Assembly (NCBI RefSeq): GCF_000320405.1
Contig: NZ_KB291660.1
Span: 1 to 64,000 of the forward strand
From: Clostridium celatum DSM 1785
GTDB taxonomy: Bacteria; Bacillota; Clostridia; Clostridiales; Clostridiaceae
Reading direction: 5' to 3'
Length of the DNA stretch: 64,000 nucleotides
Part shown: one piece after another, positions 18,413 through 27,938 of the stretch
How the letters are laid out: the number at the start of each line of letters is the position of its first letter
How positions within the stretch are numbered: the stretch's first letter is position 1
Program-made: the position numbers and the translations under genes
The notes under the pieces: model-generated
The model's database searches: none
Told to the model about the DNA's origin: nothing
Seen by the model: the letters and a program-made list of their open reading frames with translations, nothing else

Positions 18413-18630
18413 GTTTTCTATTTTATTCTAAATTTTATATTACATATAATAATAATTCAACTTTTATATTTTCATCCACTCACCTTCCATTATTTGCAAA
18501 ATATTCAAAAGTTGTGTTATAATTGTGTTTATTAACATCTATATTATTCTAATTTTTTCCTATTATTTGTTTTTTTCACTCTATTTTATATGTATTTTTA
18601 ACACTTATAAGTAATATATAGGCAAAAAAT

Positions 18631-18660
18631 TTGACATACAAACAATATTTATAGTATATA
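18631..18660 (+). promoter_or_regulatory. Promoter of the 3D-domain gene
   Basis: TTGACA (18631-18636), 18-nt spacer, TATATA (18655-18660), 40 nt before the proposed start. Confidence 0.55.
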
Positions 18661-18700
18661 CTATGTAAATGCAATTATTATTTTTAGGAGGTGCATTTTT

Positions 18701-19867
18701 CTGTTTAAGAAAATAATATCTTCTGGTGTTATAATATCACTTTTACTTTCAAGCGTAGATCCTATAATTGCTTACGCTGATACACCAGAATCGACAATCG
18801 AAGAAAATAAAGCTAAATATCAAGAACTTAACAGTAAAATAATAGAGTTAAATTCTGAAGTTGCATCATTAAATATTGAAATAGAACAACTTAATGCTAA
18901 GCTAGACGAAAATAAAAATGAAATTTCTACTATAAATGATGAAATTGATTCAACAGAAGCTGAACTTGAACAAACCAAATTAGATATTGAATCTGGACAA
19001 AAAGTATTAGATAACAGAGTTAGATCAATGTATAAAAGTAATATGTCTTCTAACATTATCTTAAGTATACTAACTTCAACAAGCTTATCTGATTTTGTTT
19101 CTAGAGTTCAATCTATATCAAGATTAGTTACTGTTGATAAAGAAATTTTGACTGATATTAACGAAAAAAAGGACAAGCTAAATGATTCTATAGAAAGACT
19201 TAATTCAAAAGAACAAGATTTAAGAAACCTTAAACTATCTATAGAAAATGATTTAGAAAAAATTACAGAGATTCAAAAATCTCAAGAAGAAGCATTAGAA
19301 GAGTTAAATAGTCAAAAAGATTCTGTTGCTGCAATAATAGAAGAAAATGAAAATCAATTAATTTCTCATTCATTATCTATAATTAATTCATCTACTTCTA
19401 CTTCAGAACTTCAAAATGCAATAGATACATTAAATCTACTATTACCTCAATTAAGTAGCTCTAATGTTATTTCTAAAGCTAATGATGCAATTTATAATGC
19501 CAATTTAAAGATTGAAGAACTCAATACTATTGTAGTAGATAAACCTGTAATAGGCGAAAACATGGGTACATCTAAAAAGACTTTTACTATGGAAGCTACA
19601 GCTTATACAGGTGGTGGAATAACTGCTATGGGGTTACCCGTTGTTAGAGATCCTAATGGATTAAGTACAATTGCCGTAGATAAATCCATTATTCCTTTAG
19701 GATCTAAAGTTTATGTTTCAGGTTATGGTGTTGCAATTGCTTCAGATACAGGGGGAGCTATTAAAGGAAATATTATTGATGTTTACTTAAATACTTATGA
19801 AGAGTGTGTCCAATGGGGTAGAAGAACTGTTACCGTTGATATACTAGCATACCCTGGCGAATGGTAA
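18701..19867 (+). CDS. Secreted PcsB-like coiled-coil / 3D-domain cell-wall protein, CTG start
   Basis: 388 residues if started at CTG 18701. AGGAGG (18686-18691) lies 9 nt before this CTG. The frame opens with a complete signal peptide (FKKIISSGVIISLLLSS, cleavage near AYA-DT). No ATG, GTG or TTG occurs in frame until 19028, inside the coiled coil. Residues 30-250 form a long coiled coil of the PcsB type. The C-terminal 95 residues are a 3D domain: MEATAYTGGG, then IAVDKSIIPLGSKVYV and ASDTGGAIKGNIIDVYL, with the three aspartates that name the family. 3D proteins relate to lytic transglycosylases that remodel peptidoglycan. CTG initiation is rare, so a mutated ATG or TTG is the alternative. 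Confidence 0.85.
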   Translation: MFKKIISSGVIISLLLSSVDPIIAYADTPESTIEENKAKYQELNSKIIELNSEVASLNIEIEQLNAKLDENKNEISTINDEIDSTEAELEQTKLDIESGQKVLDNRVRSMYKSNMSSNIILSILTSTSLSDFVSRVQSISRLVTVDKEILTDINEKKDKLNDSIERLNSKEQDLRNLKLSIENDLEKITEIQKSQEEALEELNSQKDSVAAIIEENENQLISHSLSIINSSTSTSELQNAIDTLNLLLPQLSSSNVISKANDAIYNANLKIEELNTIVVDKPVIGENMGTSKKTFTMEATAYTGGGITAMGLPVVRDPNGLSTIAVDKSIIPLGSKVYVSGYGVAIASDTGGAIKGNIIDVYLNTYEECVQWGRRTVTVDILAYPGEW

Positions 19868-19892
19868 TAGCCAGATTTTGATTCTAAAAGTT

Positions 19893-19982
19893 CATGATAT
19901 TATCTTCAGAAACTAATATAATTTTGCTAAGAATTTTAAAGCTGATTATAAATGTTCCTTATGATAATATCATGATTTTTTT
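19893..19982 (+). terminator. Terminator with long loop after the 3D gene
   Basis: Perfect 12-bp arms CATGATATTATC (19893-19904) and GATAATATCATG (19963-19974), 58-nt loop, then ATTTTTTTAT. The loop is unusually long. The rest of the gap up to 20158 shows nothing else I can name. Confidence 0.6.
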
Positions 19983-20158
19983 ATATAACCTATTTTTCAA
20001 TAACTTTGAAAAATATCATAATAGTTAATGTTTTTACTAAAGTTAGTTGGTCGCTATATAATAGAGCATTATCTATCTTATGCTTATCTACAATAAATTT
20101 AAATCTACATAAAAAAATAGTATATAAATAAAAGACGTACTTCTTATAATTTAACTTT

Positions 20159-20797
20159 TTAGTATCCTAAATCTTCATTTATAAAAATTACATAAATTCT
20201 ATTTGGTACAGGTCTTTTTATAACTGTATATTCTCTACAAATTCTATCTTCACTTTTGCAATCTATACACTTTCCAAGCTTTACACATGGAGTTTTTTTG
20301 TTTAATCTCATAGCATTAGCTGGAGCAACACAGTTTTTAACTCTTGAAATAGCCTCATTAATATCTTTAACAATTTTATTTACACCAGCAATTACTATTA
20401 CCTTATCTGGTCCATACAGCATTGCAGCCACTCTATTACCATTTCCATCTACATTATATAATTCTCCATCTTCTGTTATAGCATTACTGCTTGTAAAATA
20501 TGCATCACAAAAGAAGCTCTCTCTAAATATGTTTTTTATTTCCTCTTTACTTAAACCAACCTTATATCTGTCTAAAAAATCATATCTTTCACTTCTTAAA
20601 TGATCTATAATGCCATACTCAAATAACGTCATAGATCCACCACAACTTATCTTGCTACCTTCTTTAACTAATTCATCTATTTTGTCAATAAGCTCTTCCC
20701 TTGTATTAACTAAGAAACCTTCCATATTATTTTTTCTTAAAGCTTCAATTGTTCTATTAATTTTAAGTTCATTTACTAATCTTTTATTTTTATCCAT
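20159..20797 (-). CDS. LUD-domain protein
   Basis: 212 residues of the lactate-utilisation LUD fold (as in LutC/YkgG): NNMEGFLVNTREELIDKIDELV, then GSKISCGGSMTLFEYGI, SSNAITEDGELYNVDGNGNR split across the central strand and loop, and KVIVIAGVNKIV. The C-terminal part adds cysteines in CVKLGKCIDCKSEDRIC, which could hold metal. No LutA/LutB partners are next to it, so a lactate role cannot be assumed. ATG at 20797 follows AAGGAG. Confidence 0.85.
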   Translation of the reverse strand: MDKNKRLVNELKINRTIEALRKNNMEGFLVNTREELIDKIDELVKEGSKISCGGSMTLFEYGIIDHLRSERYDFLDRYKVGLSKEEIKNIFRESFFCDAYFTSSNAITEDGELYNVDGNGNRVAAMLYGPDKVIVIAGVNKIVKDINEAISRVKNCVAPANAMRLNKKTPCVKLGKCIDCKSEDRICREYTVIKRPVPNRIYVIFINEDLGY

Positions 20798-20942
20798 TTT
20801 TACTCCTTAAAATCTTATTTTTCCATAATTGTATCATAAATATATAATACATTTCTAATCTTTATTTAATTATGATATTATTAGACTATACACTATATTG
20901 TACCAACTCTTTAACAAATGTCATAACGAAAGGATTTTTATT

Positions 20943-21509
20943 ATGAATTGGATTGAAAAAATAAAAGAATATATACCTTATAATGAACAAGAACATAGTG
21001 ACAAAGCTTTAATAGTTAATTGTATTGACAAATATGACAACATTTTATCTCGTGAAAATACACTTGCTCATATAACTAGCTCCGGCTATATAGTAAATAA
21101 AAATAGAACAAAAGTTTTAATGATTTATCATAATATTTATCAAAGTTGGGCTTGGACAGGTGGTCATGCTGATGGTGATTGTGATTTACTTCATGTAGCT
21201 ATTAAAGAGGCAAAAGAAGAAACTGGTTTAAAAAATGTAACTCCTGTATTAGATGATATCTTTGGTTTAGATGTTCTTACTGTTAATGGTCATATAAAAA
21301 GAGGACAATATGTTTCATCACATTTACATTTATCTATTGCTTATCTTTTAGAAGCTGATGAGGATGATTTGCTTATTGTAAATGAAGAAGAAACTAGCGG
21401 GGTTAAATGGTTACCAATTAATGAACTTCACATTCATTGCAATGAACCTTACATAGTTAAATCTGTATATGACAAATTTAATAAAAAAATTAAAGAGCTG
21501 AATTTATAA
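20943..21509 (+). CDS. Nudix hydrolase
   Basis: 188 residues from ATG 20943, which follows AAAGGA; an earlier frame start at 20898 has no ribosome site. The Nudix region reads [20 protein letters not shown] followed by ETGL. This is the variant type with an HADGD lead-in, where the first Glu of the classic Nudix box is not present. Nudix enzymes hydrolyse nucleoside diphosphate-linked substrates; the substrate here is unknown. Convergent with PFOR 2 and shares a terminator with it. Confidence 0.85.
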   Translation: MNWIEKIKEYIPYNEQEHSDKALIVNCIDKYDNILSRENTLAHITSSGYIVNKNRTKVLMIYHNIYQSWAWTGGHADGDCDLLHVAIKEAKEETGLKNVTPVLDDIFGLDVLTVNGHIKRGQYVSSHLHLSIAYLLEADEDDLLIVNEEETSGVKWLPINELHIHCNEPYIVKSVYDKFNKKIKELNL

Positions 21510-21522
21510 AACTCAGCTCTTT
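21492..21522. terminator. Bidirectional terminator
   Basis: Arms AAAGAGCTGA (21492-21501) and TCAGCTCTTT (21513-21522). The left arm lies inside the last codons of the Nudix gene. It serves both the Nudix gene and PFOR 2. Confidence 0.75.
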
Positions 21523-21529
21523 ATCTTTA

Positions 21530-24500
21530 TTAATTTTCTGCTAATTTCTTATATTTTTCATATCTTTCTTTAGCATCTTGTTCAGTCTTAGCAAATAATT
21601 CTTCTGCAAGTTCTGGGAATACTTTAGCTAATGCTGCATATCTAACTTCACCCATTAAGAAATCTTTAAAGTTTGCCTTTGGTTCTTTTGAATCTAAAGT
21701 AAATGGATTCTTTTCACCCTTAAGAGTAGGATTATATCTATAAAGTGTCCAGTATCCACACTCTACAGCTTTCTTTTGTTCGTCAGGAGTATTACTCATA
21801 CCATTTTTAATACCATGACTAATACATGGTGCATATCCAATTATCAATGATGGTCCATCATAAGCCTCCGCTTCAGCAATTGCTTTTATAGTTTGATTCT
21901 TATCTGCTCCTAAAGATACTTGTGCTACATAGACATAACCATAGCTCATAGCCATCATTCCTAAATCTTTTTTCTTAGTTCTCTTTCCTGAAGCTGCAAA
22001 TTTAGCAATAGCTGCTGTTGGAGTAGATTTTGAACTTTGCCCTCCAGTATTTGAATATATTTCTGTATCAAATACAAATACATTTACATCTTCATTACTT
22101 GCTAGTACATGATCAAGTCCACCATATCCAATATCATATGCCCAACCATCTCCACCAAATATCCATTGTGATCTCTTAATAAAGAATTCTTTATCTTTTA
22201 ATATTTCTTTTGCTATTTCATCACTACATCCTTGTAATGCAGCTTCTAATTTTTCTGCTCTTTCTCTTGATCCTTCTCCAATATCTTTATTACTTAACCA
22301 TTCTTCCATTGCTTCTTTTGCAGTACTACATAAATTTTCATCTAATGCCTTTTTTATATTTGAAGCAATTCTTTCTCTTATTGTTTTAACACCTAAGAAC
22401 ATTCCAAGTCCATATTCTGCATTATCTTCAAATAATGAATTTGCCCATGCAGGTCCATAACCTTGTTGATTTTTTGTATATGCTGTTGCAGCTCCTGATG
22501 ATGCCCAAATTGAAGAACAACCTGTTGCATTCGCAATCATCATTCTATCACCAAATAACTGAGTAATTAGTTTTGCATATGGAGTTTCTCCACAACCTGC
22601 ACATGCCCCTGAGAACTCTAAAAGTGGTTGCTCAAATTGACTACCTTTAACAGTCTTTTTATTCATAGGATTCTTCTTATTCTTAATATCTTCTACAGCA
22701 AAATTCCAAGCTTCTATTTGATCATGTTGTGAGTCAAATGGCTTCATTATTAATGCTTTTCCTGGTGCTGGACAAACTTCTGCACAATTTGAACATCCTG
22801 TACAATCAAGTGGAGTTACCCCAATTGTATAAAAATAAGGTGTTTCACTCTTAACACCATTGGCTTTTAATTTCTTAAAGCTTTCTGGTGCATTTTTTAA
22901 CTCTTCTTCAGTTGATAAGAAAGGTCTTATACATGCATGAGGACATACATATGAACATTGATTACATTGGATACAATTTTCTGGTATCCATTCAGGTACA
23001 TTAACAGCTATACCTCTCTTTTCATATGCTGTAGTTCCATGCATAAATGTACCATCTTCAAGATTATTATTTACAAATGTTGAAACTGGTAAGTTATTAC
23101 CTTCTAATCTATTGATTGGTATACATACTTCTTCAACAAACTTTGGTACTTGCATTTTTTCATCTAATTTATCATCTTCAGCATTTTTCCATTCATTAGG
23201 TATATTAACTTTTACTAAAGATTCTAAACCTTTATCTATAGCTGCAAAATTCATGTTTACAACTTTTTCACCTTTTTTTCCATAAGATGTTACAACTGCA
23301 TCTTTTAAATATTTAACAGCTTCATCAACTGGAATTATATTTGCTACCTTAAAGAACGCAGCTTGCATTATCATATTTATTCTTCCGCCAAGTCCTATCT
23401 CTTGAGCTATCTTAACTGCATTTATTGTATAAAAATTTATATTATTTTCAGCAATATATTTTTTCATTTTAGCTGGTAATCTATCATTTAATTCTTCTTC
23501 ATTCCAAATAGTATTTAATACAAATACTCCATTTTTTCTTAATCCTTCAAGTACATTATATGAATATACATAAGATTGATTATGACAAGCAACAAAATCT
23601 GCTTTATCAATTTCATAATGTGATTTTATTGGATTTTTACCAAATCTTAAATGAGATACAGTTATTCCTCCTGATTTTTTAGAATCATATGCAAAATATC
23701 CTTGAGCATACATATTAGTATGATCACCAATTATTTTTATTGCATTCTTATTTGCACCAACTGTACCATCGGAACCTAAACCCCAGAACTTACATGCAGT
23801 TGTTCCTTCTACTGCTACATCTATTTCTTTATTTGGTTCTAATGATAAATTAGTTACATCATCAATTATTCCAATAGTAAATCTATTCTTTGGCTTATCC
23901 TTTGCTAGATTTTCATAAACAGCAACTATATCTGATGGATATGGATCTTTAGAACCTAATCCAAATCTTCCTCCAACTACTTTTGGTGGATTCTCCATTT
24001 CATTTACTGCTCTTAATACATCTAAGTATAAAGGTTCTCCAATTGAGCCAGGTTCTTTTGTTTTATCTAAAACAGCTATTTTTTTAACTGATTTTGGTAT
24101 AGTATTTAATAATCTTTCTATACTAAATGGTCTATAAAGTCTAACCTTTATAAGTCCTACCTTTTCACCTTTACTCATTAAATAATCTATTGTTTCTTCG
24201 ATTACTTCACTTACTGCACCCATAGAAATTATAATTCTATCAGCATTATTATCACCATAATAATCAAAGCAATGATATTCTCTACCTGTTAACTCAGTGA
24301 TTTTGCTCATATATTCTTCTACTATTGCTGGAATATCATCATAATATTTATTTAGAGATTCACATAATTGGAAGTATACATCTGGATTTTGAGCTGTACC
24401 TCTAGTAACAGGATGACTTGGATTTAATGCATTCTTTCTAAAATTTTCAACTGCATCATAATCTAAAAGTTTAGCTAACTCATCATATTCTAATACCTCT

Positions 24501-25045
24501 ATCTTTTGTATTTCATGAGAAACCCTAAATCCATCAAAAAAGTTTACAAATGGCATTCTTGCTTTAATTGCTGTTAAATGTGCTACTGGTGATAAATCCA
24601 TTACTTCTTGAACAGAACCTTCTGCTAGCATTGCACATCCTGTAGCCCTTGCTGCCATAACGTCTTGATGATCTCCAAAAATACTTAATGATGAAGTTGC
24701 TAATGCTCTAGCTGCAACATGAATAACTGCTGGTAACCTTTCCCCAACCATCTTATACATATTGGGAATCATAAGTAATAATCCTTGTGATGCTGTATAC
24801 GTAGTTCCTAATGCACCACTTTGAAGAATTCCATGTAATGCACCTGCTGCTCCTGCCTCCGATTGCATTTCCACTACTTTTACTGTTTGATTAAATATAT
24901 TCTTTTTGCCTTGAGCTACCCATTCATCTATATGTTCTGCCATAGGAGATGATGGAGTGATAGGATAGATTGAACTTACTTCTGTATATGCATATGAAAT
25001 ATATGCAGCTGCAGTATTTCCATCCATGGTTTTCATTTTTCTCAT
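21530..25045 (-). CDS. Pyruvate:ferredoxin oxidoreductase family protein, copy 2
   Basis: 1171 residues, co-linear with copy 1 and with the same domain order. It has YPITPSSPMAEHID at the N-terminus, CIQCNQC near 692, CTGCSNC near 750, ACAGCGETPY near 815 and GDGWAYDIGYGG near 960. All cluster and thiamine-binding motifs are kept, so it should be active. Clear divergence in the linker and late C-terminal parts shows an old duplication, not a recent one. It may serve other growth conditions or a related 2-oxoacid. Monocistronic, ATG with an SD of AAAGAGAGG type. Confidence 0.95.
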   Translation of the reverse strand: MRKMKTMDGNTAAAYISYAYTEVSSIYPITPSSPMAEHIDEWVAQGKKNIFNQTVKVVEMQSEAGAAGALHGILQSGALGTTYTASQGLLLMIPNMYKMVGERLPAVIHVAARALATSSLSIFGDHQDVMAARATGCAMLAEGSVQEVMDLSPVAHLTAIKARMPFVNFFDGFRVSHEIQKIEVLEYDELAKLLDYDAVENFRKNALNPSHPVTRGTAQNPDVYFQLCESLNKYYDDIPAIVEEYMSKITELTGREYHCFDYYGDNNADRIIISMGAVSEVIEETIDYLMSKGEKVGLIKVRLYRPFSIERLLNTIPKSVKKIAVLDKTKEPGSIGEPLYLDVLRAVNEMENPPKVVGGRFGLGSKDPYPSDIVAVYENLAKDKPKNRFTIGIIDDVTNLSLEPNKEIDVAVEGTTACKFWGLGSDGTVGANKNAIKIIGDHTNMYAQGYFAYDSKKSGGITVSHLRFGKNPIKSHYEIDKADFVACHNQSYVYSYNVLEGLRKNGVFVLNTIWNEEELNDRLPAKMKKYIAENNINFYTINAVKIAQEIGLGGRINMIMQAAFFKVANIIPVDEAVKYLKDAVVTSYGKKGEKVVNMNFAAIDKGLESLVKVNIPNEWKNAEDDKLDEKMQVPKFVEEVCIPINRLEGNNLPVSTFVNNNLEDGTFMHGTTAYEKRGIAVNVPEWIPENCIQCNQCSYVCPHACIRPFLSTEEELKNAPESFKKLKANGVKSETPYFYTIGVTPLDCTGCSNCAEVCPAPGKALIMKPFDSQHDQIEAWNFAVEDIKNKKNPMNKKTVKGSQFEQPLLEFSGACAGCGETPYAKLITQLFGDRMMIANATGCSSIWASSGAATAYTKNQQGYGPAWANSLFEDNAEYGLGMFLGVKTIRERIASNIKKALDENLCSTAKEAMEEWLSNKDIGEGSRERAEKLEAALQGCSDEIAKEILKDKEFFIKRSQWIFGGDGWAYDIGYGGLDHVLASNEDVNVFVFDTEIYSNTGGQSSKSTPTAAIAKFAASGKRTKKKDLGMMAMSYGYVYVAQVSLGADKNQTIKAIAEAEAYDGPSLIIGYAPCISHGIKNGMSNTPDEQKKAVECGYWTLYRYNPTLKGEKNPFTLDSKEPKANFKDFLMGEVRYAALAKVFPELAEELFAKTEQDAKERYEKYKKLAEN

Positions 25046-25197
25046 AGCTTTACCTCTCTTTCTTTAACATTCTAGATTTCATATATTTATAAGCTATTAT
25101 CAATATTTTTACTCCTTAATAGTATTTAAAAAAATAAATATAAATATGTATTTATATAATGTATTAATATTTTTTTCCTTTTTTTGTAATTTATATA

Positions 25198-25226
25198 TTG
25201 ACTCTATATTTTTATAGTAGTATACT
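25198..25226 (+). promoter_or_regulatory. Promoter of tRNA-fMet
   Basis: TTGACT (25198-25203), 17-nt spacer, TATACT (25221-25226), 33 nt upstream of the tRNA. Confidence 0.7.
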
Positions 25227-25259
25227 AATACTATAGTTAATAATTTAAATCTTTAATAT

Positions 25260-25335
<76 letters not shown>

Positions 25336-25364
25336 AAAAAGGATGTCATTTGACATCCTTTTTA
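25336..25364 (+). terminator. Terminator after tRNA-fMet
   Basis: Arms AAGGATGTCA (25339-25348) and TGACATCCTT (25351-25360), then a T-run. Confidence 0.85.
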
Positions 25365-25416
25365 TTTAAATATAAAATTTTAAACCTTACCCTAAATCAA
25401 TTTTAAGTCCTACAAC

Positions 25417-26136
25417 TTACTTTTCTAGTATTTCCTTTAATAAATGAAAGCAATCTGTAAAAATTCCATCAACATTTGCTTCAATCAAATTTCTCATATA
25501 AATTGGGCTATTTACAGTATATACATTTACTTTTAAATTTTTCTTATGAGCCTCTTCAATAAGTTCTTTAGATACTAAGCTTATACTTGGATTTATTGCA
25601 TCCACATCTAAGCTATTTGCATAATTTATAATATTATCAATTTGCTTTTCATATAATATTGCTGTTTTAATGCTCTTATCTATATTTTTACATCTTTTTA
25701 CAGTTTTATGATTAAAGCTAGATAATAACACTCTATCTTTCATATTATGTTTATATATTAACTTAATTACATCATTTTCTATTCCTTCGTATTCAAAAAT
25801 ATCTGTTTTTAATTCTATATTTAAAAAAACATTATTATCTCTAAATAACTGTAATACTTCCTCTAAAGTTGGAATTAAGCAACTATCATTATTTCTAAAA
25901 AGTATCTTTCTACATCTAAATTTCTTTAATTCATTTAATGTAAAATCTTTTACTAATCCTTTTCCAATTAATGTTCTTTCAATATCTTCATCATGAATTA
26001 CTACTATTTTATTATCCTTTGTTTTATGAACATCTAATTCAATTCCATTAGCACCTAATCTAATAGCTTCTTTAAATGATAATAGCGTATTTTCCGGATA
26101 ATCAGAGCTTGCTCCTCTATGGGCAAATTTTATCAT
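25417..26136 (-). CDS. Glycerophosphodiester phosphodiesterase
   Basis: 239 residues of the GDPD TIM-barrel family, which cleaves glycerophosphodiesters to glycerol-3-phosphate and an alcohol. The start AHRGASSDYPENTLLSF holds the catalytic His and Arg. GIELDVHKTKD and VVIHDEDIERT hold the metal-binding Glu, Asp and second catalytic His. No signal peptide, so it is a cytoplasmic UgpQ-type enzyme. No partner transporter nearby. Confidence 0.93.
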   Translation of the reverse strand: MIKFAHRGASSDYPENTLLSFKEAIRLGANGIELDVHKTKDNKIVVIHDEDIERTLIGKGLVKDFTLNELKKFRCRKILFRNNDSCLIPTLEEVLQLFRDNNVFLNIELKTDIFEYEGIENDVIKLIYKHNMKDRVLLSSFNHKTVKRCKNIDKSIKTAILYEKQIDNIINYANSLDVDAINPSISLVSKELIEEAHKKNLKVNVYTVNSPIYMRNLIEANVDGIFTDCFHLLKEILEK

Positions 26137-26287
26137 TTTTCTCTCTCCTACTTCAACATATTTTGTTGTTTCACTTTAAACTTTTACTATAATCAAATTA
26201 ACCTTCGTTGAAGCTTCCTTACACATAATATTATATCTTATTTTCATTTATTTTATTTCTATAAAAAGATACTTTAAATTTTATAGT

Positions 26288-26827
26288 TTATCTAATTACA
26301 CTAACTTGCAGAAATTCTATTACATCTAATGCTTTTTCATGTAGTGAGTCATCAAAACTTGCACAAAGCTTTCCATTAACTACAATTTCAGCATTTATAT
26401 ATTGAGATTGTAATGTAACAACATTGCTTATAACACACATATTTGTTACAACTCCTACTATTTCTATATAATCAATATCTTTTCCTATCTTTTCACTTAG
26501 TTCTATCACTTGCTTTGGTGACATGCCAAAGGCAAACTTATTTATATGAATCGTATTCTCTTCATTTTCAAACTTTTTAAGCTTTCCATATAACTCATGT
26601 CCATAAGTTCCTTCTATACAATGAGCTACAGGTAAGTTTTTACCTTCTCTTGTGTTTAAATATTGTTCATTATGTGTATCATAAGTAAATAAAACATTAT
26701 CTTTATTTTCTAAGTATTCTTTAACTTTATTATATATGCCCTCTTCTAAACTTTCAGCTCTTTTAAATCCTAATACTCCATTAACAAAGTCATTTTGATA
26801 ATCTACAACTACTAATAGTTTATTCAT
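26288..26827 (-). CDS. Isochorismatase-fold cysteine hydrolase (nicotinamidase-like)
   Basis: 179 residues from the ATG at 26827 (GGAGG, 9 nt upstream). The catalytic Asp is in VVDYQNDFVNG. The cis-peptide and nucleophile region is EIVGVVTNMCVISNV with the catalytic Cys. The mid-region INKFAFGM carries the catalytic Lys. This resembles small nicotinamidase-like hydrolases, but the metal-binding DxHxxxH of classic PncA is only partly seen (YDTHNEQY), so the substrate is open. Confidence 0.85.
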   Translation of the reverse strand: MNKLLVVVDYQNDFVNGVLGFKRAESLEEGIYNKVKEYLENKDNVLFTYDTHNEQYLNTREGKNLPVAHCIEGTYGHELYGKLKKFENEENTIHINKFAFGMSPKQVIELSEKIGKDIDYIEIVGVVTNMCVISNVVTLQSQYINAEIVVNGKLCASFDDSLHEKALDVIEFLQVSVIR

Positions 26828-27048
26828 AAAACCATCCTCCATTTTTATAATATATATATTATATTACCACATTTTCACCATTAACGTTACTGATGTATAT
26901 ACATCTAATGTTGTTTTATTAGAATCTTTATACACCATATATTATTAACATTTTGTACTATTTTACTATTTTACCTTTTATAAATTATGAATTTTATATA
27001 TAATAGTGAAGTGGTAAATTATATAATTATATATTTGGAGGTATTTAA

Positions 27049-27876
27049 ATGGAATTTTTAGAAATTATAAAAGCCATAATACTTGGTATTGTGGAAGGTA
27101 TTACAGAATGGCTTCCTATTAGTAGTACTGGACATATGATATTAGTGGATGAATTCTTAAAACTTAATGTTTCACCACAATTTATGGAAATGTTCTTAGT
27201 TGTTATACAGCTTGGTGCCATTTTTGCAGTTATTGTTCTATACTGGAAGAAGATATTTCCATTTACTTTTGATAATGGAGTTAAAATAGAAAAAGATACT
27301 ATTTCAATGTGGTTTAAAATAATTGTTGCTTGTATTCCTGCAGCAGTTGTTGGACTTTTATTTGATGATGTACTTAATGAACTATTTTATAATCCTATAA
27401 CAGTTGCAATAATGCTAATTTTATTTGGTATTTTATTTATTGTTATAGAAAATTACAATAAGAACAAAAGACCAACAGTTACTACTTTATCAGAAATAAC
27501 ATATCAAGTTGCAATAATGATAGGTATTTTCCAACTTATAGCTGCAGTATTCCCTGGTACTTCTCGTTCAGGTGCAACTATTGTTGGAGCTTTATTAATC
27601 GGTGTTTCAAGAACTGTAGCAGCAGAATTCACATTCTTCCTTGCTATCCCTGTTATGTTTGGTGCTAGTGCCTTAAAACTTCTTAAATTTGGTTTTAGTT
27701 TTACAGGAAATGAAATGGTATTATTATTAACAGGTATGATTGTTGCATTTATAGTATCTATTATGGCAATTAAATTCTTAATGTCTTATATTAAGACAAA
27801 CGACTTTAAAATTTTTGGTTGGTATAGAATTATACTTGGTATTATTGTTCTTGCATACTTCTATTTTATTAAATAG
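27049..27876 (+). CDS. uppP: Undecaprenyl-diphosphatase
   Basis: 275 residues, eight hydrophobic segments. It recycles the lipid carrier of cell-wall synthesis by dephosphorylating undecaprenyl diphosphate and can confer bacitracin tolerance. The glutamate-rich motif GIVEGITEWLPISSTGH is at residues 13-29, and the PGTSRSG motif is near 170. Both catalytic motifs are complete. GGAGG precedes the ATG. It is a single-gene unit with its own terminator. Confidence 0.96.
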   Translation: MEFLEIIKAIILGIVEGITEWLPISSTGHMILVDEFLKLNVSPQFMEMFLVVIQLGAIFAVIVLYWKKIFPFTFDNGVKIEKDTISMWFKIIVACIPAAVVGLLFDDVLNELFYNPITVAIMLILFGILFIVIENYNKNKRPTVTTLSEITYQVAIMIGIFQLIAAVFPGTSRSGATIVGALLIGVSRTVAAEFTFFLAIPVMFGASALKLLKFGFSFTGNEMVLLLTGMIVAFIVSIMAIKFLMSYIKTNDFKIFGWYRIILGIIVLAYFYFIK

Positions 27877-27892
27877 TAATTAGATAAATAAT

Positions 27893-27930
27893 AAAAGGGA
27901 GCAGATACTTAAAAAGTATCTGCTCCTTTT
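27893..27930. terminator. Bidirectional terminator
   Basis: About 17-bp stem AAAAGG-GAGCAGATACTT / AAGTATCTGCTCCTTTT with a 3-nt loop, between convergent uppP and the histidine kinase gene. Confidence 0.88.
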
Positions 27931-27938
27931 ATTTACTT

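Noticed and set aside
18290-18430. T-box riboswitch before alaX
   Set aside because: The leader is structured but I see no specifier loop and no GGGTGGNACCGCG-type antiterminator sequence.
20943-21509. Broken Nudix box
   Set aside because: The first Glu is replaced, but the GGHADGD lead-in is shared by a known Nudix subgroup, so this is not a defect.
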